From contig JAHEFN010000196.1 in the NCBI GenBank assembly GCA_024640185.1, positions 1 through 5,070 of the forward strand: a stretch of 5,070 bases of DNA. Reading direction: 5' to 3'. Position numbers and translations under genes: made by a program. Below, piece by piece: positions 1 through 5,070 of this stretch. This DNA is from Gemmatimonadota bacterium. Its GTDB lineage: Bacteria > Gemmatimonadota > Gemmatimonadetes > Gemmatimonadales > GWC2-71-9. Below the pieces are notes generated by a model. The model did no database searches and was not told where the DNA came from. It saw only the letters and a program-made list of their open reading frames with translations. Position 1 is the first letter of the stretch; every line of letters begins with the position of its first letter.

Positions 1-92
1 CGGAGATCGACGAGTGCGGCATCTTCATGGGGCATCCGAGTTACTCGCCCAACGCGGCGGTGAAGCAATCCGGCGTCTCAGCCTGTTGGTAG
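1..92 (+). CDS. C-terminal fragment of a type IV pilin-like protein (cut by left edge)
   Basis: Reading from base 3, an open frame of 29 codons ends at a TAG at 90-92. Its product contains CGIFMGHPSYSPNAA and ends in GVSACW. This matches the end of the complete pilin-like protein at 641-1051, which has CGVFVGDPALAPNRA and ends in GVPACW. Both tails have a Cys pair exactly 23 residues apart and a terminal Trp. A C-terminal Cys pair closing a disulfide loop (the D-region) is common in type IV pilins, so this is read as the tail of a paralogous pilin-like subunit whose start lies outside the window. The gene converges on the minus-strand gene at 97-585 with a 4-base gap. The fragment is short, but its aligned ending and identical Cys spacing make coding status likely. 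The function is inferred only through the paralog. Confidence 0.75.
   Translation, partial: EIDECGIFMGHPSYSPNAAVKQSGVSACW
72..92 (+). repeat. Near-identical 21-base gene end, copy 1 of 2
   Basis: Bases 72-92 match bases 1031-1051 at 19 of 21 positions. Both encode GV(S/P)ACW followed by TAG. The two differences are T/C changes: one turns Ser into Pro and the other is silent in the Cys codon. This is the best-conserved DNA segment between the two pilin-like paralogs and supports duplication rather than chance similarity. Confidence 0.7.
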
Positions 93-96
93 TGGG

Positions 97-585
97 TCAG
101 CGATTGGCGTTGGGGGTCTGGATGGCGTTGCCGAGGAAGGAGTCGCTGTCCATCGCGGCGCTGAGTCGCAACTGCAGGGCACCTCGGCGACCCTCCAGCG
201 CGAAGCTGTTGCCTTCGCGGAGGTAGTCCACCCCCGCCTCGACCGGGCCGGCTTCGTCGAGTGAGGCCGGCAACCGTCCCTCCCGCTGCCGGAACGCGTC
301 GATCCGATTTCGCTCCAAATACAGGGCGAAACGGAGGGTGGACTCCTCCTCCTCCGCGGTCATCGTCGGGGCCTCCGCCGTGACGAAGACCCACGCGGGC
401 CGAGCGGTCCAGAGATAGGCGAGCAGGGCCCCACCGACCAGGACGGTCGCCCAGGCGAACGCTGGGTTGCGCCGCCTCTCGCGCCCGCGTCGGGCGTTGC
501 GAGCCTCGGCTTCGGACTGTGTGCGGTCCTTGACGGCATCCTGAAGTGCCGATTCGAGCAGCTCAAGGCGTTCTCTGTCGTCCAT
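97..585 (-). CDS. Single-pass membrane protein with pilin-like periplasmic domain, paralog of the 1060-1569 product
   Basis: The 162-aa product starts with a charged, probably helical cytoplasmic segment (about residues 3-39, rich in Glu, Arg and Ala). One transmembrane helix follows at about 42-60 (AFAWATVLVGGALLAYLW). The rest is predicted to be an extracytoplasmic domain. Its core reads LRFALYLERNRIDAFRQREG and then LPASLDEAG (about 105-113). This resembles the helix-then-LP.SL.E.G pattern of pseudopilin-type domains, but there is no prepilin peptidase site. I do not recognise a named family. The ATG at 583-585 is preferred over longer in-frame starts because GGAG sits 5 bases upstream; a second ATG lies directly before it at 586-588. 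The C-terminal half (EEESTLRF to DSDSFLGNAI) aligns clearly with the membrane protein at 1060-1569. The gene is convergent with the left-edge pilin fragment and divergent from the 641 gene. Confidence 0.8.
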   Translation of the reverse strand: MDDRERLELLESALQDAVKDRTQSEAEARNARRGRERRRNPAFAWATVLVGGALLAYLWTARPAWVFVTAEAPTMTAEEEESTLRFALYLERNRIDAFRQREGRLPASLDEAGPVEAGVDYLREGNSFALEGRRGALQLRLSAAMDSDSFLGNAIQTPNANR

Positions 586-640
586 CATCTCTCCGGCTTG
601 GGATTGCGATGCTGGGAGGGGGAGGCCACACTCCTGCGTC

Positions 641-1051
641 ATGCCTCCTCCACCCCCGCCTACACCAATCTGGCGCTTCCGCCTGATGATTGGTACCGCT
701 CTCGCGCTCTACGTGCTGGTGCTGATGGTCTTCAGGGCACGATCGGAGCGCGCGGACGTTGCCGCGGCTCGCGCCGAACTGGTCAGCGAACTGCTGCGGC
801 TCCGTGACGCCGAAGAGGTCTTCTTCAGGGCGACCGGTGCCTACGCCACCTTCGGTGAACCGGGTCTGGACTTCCAACCACCTGCTCACCTCTTGTTCCA
901 GCTGCATGCCGATGGCGTCCGGGGATGGCGAGGCGTGCTTGCCGACTCCACCCTCCCGGTCCCGCCGCGGGCATGCGGCGTCTTCGTCGGCGATCCGGCA
1001 CTGGCCCCGAACCGCGCCACGGTACTCCCCGGCGTCCCAGCCTGCTGGTAG
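641..1051 (+). CDS. Type IV pilin-like membrane protein with C-terminal Cys loop
   Basis: The 136-aa product has a proline-rich N-terminus (six consecutive Pro after Met), a hydrophobic helix at about 15-31 (LMIGTALALYVLVLMVF) and an amphipathic helix at about 34-62 containing LRLRDAEEVFFRATGAYAT. The globular tail has Cys112 and Cys135 and ends in ACW. The sequence LRDAEEVFF...TGAYAT matches the typical pilin helix end (small-residue-rich helix, then a G-Y-A-T turn), and the Cys pair suits a pilin D-region disulfide. No canonical class III leader (Gly followed by FTLIE-type residues) is present, so processing by a prepilin peptidase is doubtful. The start is uncertain: a GGGAGG-rich tract lies about 15 bases upstream of ATG 641, which is too far for a normal ribosome site, and ATG 686 lacks one too. 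The tail is paralogous to the left-edge fragment. It converges on the 1060-1569 gene across 8 bases. Confidence 0.75.
   Translation: MPPPPPPTPIWRFRLMIGTALALYVLVLMVFRARSERADVAAARAELVSELLRLRDAEEVFFRATGAYATFGEPGLDFQPPAHLLFQLHADGVRGWRGVLADSTLPVPPRACGVFVGDPALAPNRATVLPGVPACW
1031..1051 (+). repeat. Near-identical 21-base gene end, copy 2 of 2
   Basis: This is the partner of the 72-92 segment (19/21 identical) and forms the last six codons and stop of the complete pilin-like gene. In both copies a minus-strand gene ends within 4-8 bases downstream. Confidence 0.7.
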
Positions 1052-1059
1052 CTCGCCGG

Positions 1060-1569
1060 TCACGGTGCGGCTTGCAACTCCTCGAGTGCGGTGCCGAGGA
1101 AGCGCTCGGAATCCTCCCGGTCATCGAGCACCAGTTGCAGCGGGCCCAGCCGACCGACCAAGCGATACCGCGTGCCGCCGATGACCACCAGCTCAAGGGC
1201 CGGGTCATCGAAGCCCGTCTCGCCGAGGCGGGTGGGGAGCCGGGCGGCCTCGGCGCGATGCGATTCGACCCGCCCATGCGCCAGCCAGAGGCCCCAGCGT
1301 AGCGAGGCCTCCTCGAGTCCTGATGGCGGAGTGTAGGGTAGTGGGGGGCTGCCGCGGAGCACGGCCGGCGGGGTCAGGAAGAGGACCAGCACGAGCCCCC
1401 ATGCCCCGAGGCAGGCCGCCAGCCAGCCGCCGTGAATCGGGGCCTTGGGTGGAGCCGGCGGAGGTCGGCGATCGCTCTCGATCCGGGCCACGACGGCCTG
1501 ATGGGCATCGGCCAACAGGGCATCGAGGTCGACCGCGGACCTGCGGGAGCTACCCTTCCCGGGGGACAT
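1060..1569 (-). CDS. Single-pass membrane protein with pilin-like periplasmic domain, paralog of the 97-585 product
   Basis: The product is 169 aa from the ATG at 1567-1569. A short cytoplasmic segment (DLDALLADAHQAVVARIES) and a Pro-rich stretch precede a transmembrane helix at about 48-66 (WLAACLGAWGLVLVLFL). A C-terminal domain follows. The segment from LEEASLRWGLWLAHGRVESHRAEAARLPTRLGETG through GRLGPLQLVLDDREDSERFLGTAL lines up with the 97-585 product, sharing LR..L.L...R, RLP..L.E.G, G.LQL.L and D...FLG.A. The start is not certain. ATG 1569 agrees best with the paralog's N-terminus, but ATG 1584 has a better-spaced AGG, and the frame stays open to ATG 1638. The gene overlaps the end of the response regulator by about 20 bases, so it is probably cotranscribed and translationally coupled with it. 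No named family is recognised; a minor filament or assembly role is inferred from context. Confidence 0.8.
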   Translation of the reverse strand: MSPGKGSSRRSAVDLDALLADAHQAVVARIESDRRPPPAPPKAPIHGGWLAACLGAWGLVLVLFLTPPAVLRGSPPLPYTPPSGLEEASLRWGLWLAHGRVESHRAEAARLPTRLGETGFDDPALELVVIGGTRYRLVGRLGPLQLVLDDREDSERFLGTALEELQAAP

Positions 1570-1933
1570 CGCCACCGAGGGCATCAGCGACCTGCTCGGG
1601 GAAGAGTCGGATGTCGATCGGCTTGGTGATGTAGCCATCGAATCCCGCCTTCATCGCCTTGTCCCGGTCCCCTGCCATCGCATGGGCCGTGAGGGCGACG
1701 ACCCTCAGGTCGGAGAAGGCGGCCGAGGCACGAATCTCGGAGAGGAGTTCGAAGCCGTCCTTGCCCGGCATCTGGATATCCATCAACACCAGCTCGGGGC
1801 GTGCCGCCTCGAGGGTGGCGAACAGTTCCTCGCCGCCAGGGATGCCCCTGATCTGATGTCCCTTGAGGGTCAGCAGGGTACGGAACAGCTTCATGTTGTC
1901 CGGCGAGTCTTCGACGATGAGAATATCAGCCAT
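1550..1933 (-). CDS. Stand-alone CheY/DivK-like response regulator receiver protein
   Basis: This 127-aa protein is a single receiver domain with no output domain. Receiver landmarks are all visible: the acidic pair Glu8-Asp9 (ILIVEDS), phospho-acceptor Asp52 (LVLMDIQMPGKDG), Thr82 (VVALTAHAM), Tyr101 and Lys104 (GYITKPI). The pattern VEDSPDNMKLFRTLL with MDIQMPGKDG and ALTAHAMAGD resembles the DivK-type single-domain regulators. Such proteins act by phosphorylation-dependent binding to a partner rather than to DNA. Its ATG shares one base with the TGA of the upstream ATPase-REC gene (TGATG), a classic coupling arrangement, and its 3' end overlaps the membrane protein gene. This placement suggests that it regulates the ATPase or the filament machine (inference). 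No cognate histidine kinase is in the window. Confidence 0.95.
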   Translation of the reverse strand: MADILIVEDSPDNMKLFRTLLTLKGHQIRGIPGGEELFATLEAARPELVLMDIQMPGKDGFELLSEIRASAAFSDLRVVALTAHAMAGDRDKAMKAGFDGYITKPIDIRLFPEQVADALGGDVPREG

Positions 1934-4152
1934 CAGTCCATCCGCGTTCGCTTGAGGACGGCCTTCACCCGTGCGACCAGGGAGCGCGGGGTGACGGGCT
2001 TGGTGAGGAAATCATGCGCTCCCAATTCGAGCGCATGGAGTTCTGTGTCATCGGTCCTGGCGGTGAGCATGATCACCGGCAGGTCCGCCGTGCTCACGTG
2101 GGCTCGAAGTTCCTCGAGCACGCCGAGGCCGGTGAGGTTGGGCATGTCGTGGTCAAGCACGATCAGGTCAAGGTCGTGGCGCTCAACCGCCTCCAGGGTC
2201 TCCAACCCATCGACGGCCTCCAGCACGGTGAATCCCTCGCGCTCGAGGACGGTGCGCAGCAACCGCCGCATCGCGGCATCATCGTCTGCCACCAGGACCG
2301 TTTGGGTGCCATCGGCACCGGCCGCCGTGCCTGCAGGATGCTCGCTGGGCGTCGTGCGCCCCTTCTTGCCCTCCTTGACGGCCACCTTTTCGCGCTGGTC
2401 CGTCGCTGCCGCCTCGGCGGCATCGAGGTCGGTGTTCCAGCCGGACGATTCGCCGAGCACCCGGTGGATCTCATCGAACGAGGTCAACCCGCCCCAGTAG
2501 CGAACCAGTCCACTCTCCCAGAGCGTGCGCATCCCATGTGGCCGAGAGGCCTGCACAATGTCGCCCAGTGGGGCGGAGCGTTCGATGAGCCGGCCCACCT
2601 CTCCCTCGATGGGAAACAACTCCATCACGGCAATGCGGCCCTTGTAGCCCGAGCCGGCGCACGCGCGACATCCCGGCGAACGCTTCGGTGTGACCGGGCC
2701 GGCATACCCCTTTGGCGGGCGGGCGTCCTCGGGGATCTCCGCCTCGGGCACGGGCTCGGCACAGACCTGACAGAGCCGCCGGACGAGTCGCTGGGCCACG
2801 ATCCCCTTGACCACCGACGCGATCTTGAAGGAATCCACGCCCATGTCCCGGAGTCTGGTGATCGCCGACGGGGCGTCGTTGGTGTGCAGGGTGGAGAAGA
2901 CGAAGTGACCCGTCAACCCAGCCTGGATCGCCGTCGTGGCGGTCTCCAGGTCACGGACCTCTCCCACGAGCACGATGTCAGGGTCCTGTCGCAGCACCGA
3001 GCGCAGCGCCGTGGCGAAGGTGAATCCCTGCTCCTCGTTCACCTGCATCTGCGAGATGCCGTCGACGTCGTACTCGACCGGGTCCTCGACGGTGACGATG
3101 TTGACCTTGCCGGTCTTGAGGTGATTGAGGATGGCGTAGAGGGTGGTGGTCTTGCCGGAGCCGGTCGGGCCGGTGACCAGCAGCATGCCCTCGCGATGCC
3201 CGAGCATCCGCATCAGGGCGCTCTCCTCCTCGTCGGGCAGCAGGAGGTCGGGAATCGACGTCTTGAGGTTGTCCTTGCTGAGAATCCGGATCACCAGCTT
3301 CTCGCCACGGCGCGCCACCGGGGCGGTTGCCACACGCAGGTCGACCGTCTTGCCATCGACCTTTGCCGAACTGCGGCCATCCTGCGGGGTCATCGAATTG
3401 GTCACGTCGAGTCCGGCGACGATCTTGACGCGCCGCACCAGCGACGGGCCGGCGGCGGCCGGCAGCCGCATCACCTCGCGGAGGACGCCGTCGACCCGGT
3501 AGCGGACGATGATCTCGTGCGACTCGAGCTCTGCGTGGATGTCACTCGCCCCGGCGCGGACCGAGTCGCCGATCAGCGCATCGACCAGCTTCGACATTGG
3601 CGCATCGAGCGCAGGATCACCCGCTTCATCTTTCGCGGCGGCCGCGGCGGCTTCCGCACTGGCCTCGACGCTTTCGGCCGGGGCCAGCCCCTGCAGCAGG
3701 CGGTTGATCTTGTTCTCCGGCCGGTAGAACTCGTCGAGCTTCTCCGCGATCGCCTCGGGTGAGGACAACTGGAACTTGAGCTGGCGCCCCGAGACGAACT
3801 CCAGGTCCTGTTCCGCCCGGATGTCCCGTGGGTCGCTGGTGGCCACCGTGACCACCTTCTCGTCGATGGCGACGGGGACGACGTGGTGCTTGCGAACCAC
3901 GGATTCCGGCACCACGGCCGTCGAGCGGGCGTCCGCCGCATCCAGGTCGGCAATCGGCAGCTTGAAGTGCGCCGCGAGCATCGCCACGATGTCGGCCGAG
4001 GACGTGTGGCCGGCCCCGACCACGGCATCCCAGAGTCGACCGCCGGTGGCAACCGGGGTCGCGTCCAATTGTCTCTCGTCGAGCAGCCCAGCCCGCACAA
4101 GGTACGGGCCGAGCCAGGCATCGGGTGGGGTGGGCGACCCGGTGGTCGTCAT
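1933..4152 (-). CDS. GspE/PilB-family assembly ATPase fused to a C-terminal receiver domain
   Basis: The 739-aa product is a hexameric-type secretion/pilus ATPase that would act at the cytoplasmic face of the inner membrane to power filament assembly. An MshEN-like N-terminal domain spans about residues 11-145. An Ala-rich linker (about 160-180) leads to the ATPase core. The core has an Asp box (VTVEDPVEYD, Glu356), Walker A GPTGSGKT (328-335), Walker B DIVLVGEVRD (about 392-401) and His box STLHTNDA (420-427). A tetracysteine zinc site uses C461/C464 and C495/C498. After a charged linker (about 570-615) comes a complete receiver domain (about 617-739) with DD at 623-624, phospho-acceptor Asp667, Thr697 and Lys718. 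GspE and PilB normally end after the ATPase core, so the receiver is an added regulatory module. The start at 4152 is chosen because GGAG lies 4 bases upstream; the longer frame to 4251 has no such site. GspE and PilB cannot be told apart here, so no symbol is given. Confidence 0.95.
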   Translation of the reverse strand: MTTTGSPTPPDAWLGPYLVRAGLLDERQLDATPVATGGRLWDAVVGAGHTSSADIVAMLAAHFKLPIADLDAADARSTAVVPESVVRKHHVVPVAIDEKVVTVATSDPRDIRAEQDLEFVSGRQLKFQLSSPEAIAEKLDEFYRPENKINRLLQGLAPAESVEASAEAAAAAAKDEAGDPALDAPMSKLVDALIGDSVRAGASDIHAELESHEIIVRYRVDGVLREVMRLPAAAGPSLVRRVKIVAGLDVTNSMTPQDGRSSAKVDGKTVDLRVATAPVARRGEKLVIRILSKDNLKTSIPDLLLPDEEESALMRMLGHREGMLLVTGPTGSGKTTTLYAILNHLKTGKVNIVTVEDPVEYDVDGISQMQVNEEQGFTFATALRSVLRQDPDIVLVGEVRDLETATTAIQAGLTGHFVFSTLHTNDAPSAITRLRDMGVDSFKIASVVKGIVAQRLVRRLCQVCAEPVPEAEIPEDARPPKGYAGPVTPKRSPGCRACAGSGYKGRIAVMELFPIEGEVGRLIERSAPLGDIVQASRPHGMRTLWESGLVRYWGGLTSFDEIHRVLGESSGWNTDLDAAEAAATDQREKVAVKEGKKGRTTPSEHPAGTAAGADGTQTVLVADDDAAMRRLLRTVLEREGFTVLEAVDGLETLEAVERHDLDLIVLDHDMPNLTGLGVLEELRAHVSTADLPVIMLTARTDDTELHALELGAHDFLTKPVTPRSLVARVKAVLKRTRMD

Positions 4153-4156
4153 CGGA

Positions 4157-4160
4157 CTCC
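4157..4160 (-). promoter_or_regulatory. Ribosome binding site that fixes the ATPase-REC start
   Basis: On the minus strand the bases read TTGGAGTCCG followed by ATG. The GGAG core is 4 bases from the start codon at 4150-4152. The upstream in-frame ATG at 4249-4251 begins a stretch with no family similarity, so this site decides the start. Confidence 0.7.
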
Positions 4161-4197
4161 AAGGAACGGTGTGGCGAACGGGATCAGTTGCAGGCCG

Positions 4198-4226
4198 TTG
4201 TTCTGCGTATATGGGAAAGATACGAT
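4198..4226 (+). promoter_or_regulatory. Candidate sigma-70 type promoter for aroA
   Basis: TTGTTC (4198-4203) and TACGAT (4221-4226) are separated by exactly 17 bases. This is the preferred spacing for a housekeeping promoter, with 3/6 and 4/6 matches to the consensus hexamers. It lies in the locally AT-richer centre of the divergent 126-base gap and would start transcription near 4233, about 45 bases before aroA. In a high-GC genome this is only suggestive. No equally good promoter was found for the minus-strand ATPase gene in the same gap. Confidence 0.4.
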
Positions 4227-4281
4227 TCCATGGCCAGATTGCATCCCTCAACCCCGCAAAGTATCGGAGTCGCTCCTCGTG

Positions 4282-5070
4282 ATGCCAAGGCCGCCCGCTC
4301 CCGGCGATCCGTTTTCAGTGCCTGGAGACAAGTCGATGACCCACCGGGCGCTGATGTTGGCCGCCCTGGCTGCGGGCGAGTCGGCGATTCGGGGTGCCCT
4401 GACGTCGCTCGACGCCCGTTCGACGGCGGCGGTCCTGCGCCGACTCGGCGTCGCCGTGTCTCCGCTCCGCCGGGGAGCGATGATCACCGTGAGCGGTCGG
4501 CGGCCGTGGCGTCAGCCGACGGCACCGCTCGACTGCGGCAACTCGGGGACCACGGCCAGGCTGATGCTCGGGCTGCTGGCAGGGCAGCCGATCGAGGCCC
4601 GGCTCTCCGGCGACCGGTCTCTCCGAGGTCGGCCGATGGCTCGGGTCACCGACCCCCTCTCGGCGATGGGGGCTGGATTCCCCGATGGCGGGGGCCGACT
4701 GCCGCTTCGGGTGGTGGGCGGGCGGCTCCGGGCGTTGGAGTGGACCCTCCCGGTGGCCTCGGCGCAGATCAAGAGCGCCCTGCTGCTCGCGGGGGTCACC
4801 GGTGGGGTCGCCGTTCGCCTTCGCGAACCAGGGGCGTCGAGGGACCATACCGAGCGGATGTTGAGCCGGTTTGGGTACCGCCTCGATCGGGTCGGCGGGA
4901 TCCTCGCCTTCGAACCCTCCGGTGACGTTCGGCCATTCGACCTGACCATCCCCGGTGATCCCTCCTCGGCGGCCTTCCTGTTGGCGGCGGGGGCGATGGG
5001 GCGGGGCGGCGAGGTCGCCGTTGGCGGGGTGGGACTCAACCCCGGCCGGACCGGATTCCTCGCCGTCCTC
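4282..5070 (+). CDS. aroA: 3-phosphoshikimate 1-carboxyvinyltransferase (EPSP synthase), cut by right edge
   Basis: EPSP synthase transfers the enolpyruvyl group of PEP to shikimate-3-phosphate, the sixth step of the cytosolic shikimate pathway to aromatic amino acids. The visible 263 residues are the N-terminal part of a protein usually about 430 aa long. Family signatures in order are VPGDKSMTHRALMLAALA (Lys17, Ser18 and Arg22 of the substrate site), LDCGNSGTTARLMLGLLAG (84-101), SGDRSLRGRPM, ASAQIKSALLLAGV (159-172, Ser160 and Gln162), EPGASRDHTERML (182-194), IPGDPSSAAFLLAAG (223-237) and VGLNPGRTGFLAVL at the edge. The Gly of the NSGT motif, whose change to Ala is linked to glyphosate insensitivity in some enzymes, is retained. 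The start is ATG 4282 or the adjacent in-frame GTG 4279; GGAG at 4266-4269 is 9 bases from the GTG and 12 from the ATG. The gene is divergent from the pilus-type operon, with no functional link expected. Confidence 0.96.
   Translation, partial: MPRPPAPGDPFSVPGDKSMTHRALMLAALAAGESAIRGALTSLDARSTAAVLRRLGVAVSPLRRGAMITVSGRRPWRQPTAPLDCGNSGTTARLMLGLLAGQPIEARLSGDRSLRGRPMARVTDPLSAMGAGFPDGGGRLPLRVVGGRLRALEWTLPVASAQIKSALLLAGVTGGVAVRLREPGASRDHTERMLSRFGYRLDRVGGILAFEPSGDVRPFDLTIPGDPSSAAFLLAAGAMGRGGEVAVGGVGLNPGRTGFLAVL

Noticed and set aside
614..625. G-rich tract as a possible G-quadruplex or ribosome site
   Set aside because: There are too few separated GGG runs for a convincing quadruplex, and it is about 15 bases from ATG 641, too far for normal initiation.
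586..642. 19-residue extension of the 97-585 protein starting at 642
   Set aside because: It would overlap the start codon of the plus-strand gene and has no ribosome site, whereas ATG 585 has GGAG at 5 bases.
2014..3762. Long plus-strand open frame of 582 codons
   Set aside because: It lies wholly antisense to the ATPase-REC gene, whose motifs are unmistakable. Its product is rich in His, Arg, Asp and Gly with no domain pattern, as expected of a high-GC shadow frame.
4153..4251. 33-residue N-terminal extension of the ATPase
   Set aside because: The extension has no family similarity or ribosome site, and ATG 4152 has a well-placed GGAG.
4125..4925. Plus-strand frame of 266 codons over the aroA region
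   Set aside because: It is in a different frame from the EPSP synthase motifs and has low-complexity Arg/Gly/Pro composition. It is a shadow of aroA.
4282..5070. Possible glyphosate-insensitive EPSP synthase
   Set aside because: The NSGT motif keeps the Gly associated with sensitivity; the Ala found in known insensitive enzymes is absent.
1..5070. CRISPR array, insertion sequence, tRNA or phage module
   Set aside because: No regularly spaced repeats, transposase motifs, inverted terminal repeats or tRNA-like folds were found. The only repeat is explained by paralogous gene ends.

Overview
This is a high-GC bacterial window (roughly two-thirds G+C by eye). It carries an unusual type IV pilus/type II secretion-like cluster beside the start of the housekeeping gene aroA. 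Pilin-like proteins with a C-terminal Cys pair ending in ACW, plus a GspE/PilB ATPase fused to a receiver domain, fit a soil or sediment lineage such as Gemmatimonadota. That placement is inference only; there is no rRNA or other marker here.

Layout from left to right. The left edge holds the last 30 codons of a plus-strand pilin-like protein (ends at 92). Four bases later comes the stop of a minus-strand 162-aa single-pass membrane protein (97-585). A complete plus-strand pilin-like protein (641-1051) follows, and 8 bases after it the stop of a second minus-strand membrane protein (1060-1569). The two plus-strand products are paralogs, and so are the two minus-strand products. Bases 1-1569 therefore look like two copies of one convergent gene pair.

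Upstream of the second minus-strand gene, and in the same transcription direction, are a 127-aa stand-alone CheY/DivK-like response regulator (1550-1933) and a 739-aa GspE/PilB-family ATPase with a C-terminal receiver domain (1933-4152). Their reading frames overlap: 1 base between ATPase and regulator, 20 bases between regulator and membrane protein. This implies one minus-strand operon in the order ATPase-REC, receiver, membrane protein. A 126-base intergenic region separates the ATPase from the divergent aroA (from 4279 or 4282), which is cut by the right edge.

Working model (inference): the ATPase powers assembly of a type IV filament-like machine. Two phosphorylation-controlled receivers, one covalently attached and one free, tune it. 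The pilin-like proteins and their convergent partners would be minor filament or assembly components that expanded by duplication. No histidine kinase, PilC/GspF platform protein or prepilin peptidase is visible in the window, so the system cannot be reconstructed fully. No RNA genes, CRISPR arrays, insertion sequences or convincing rho-independent terminators were seen.
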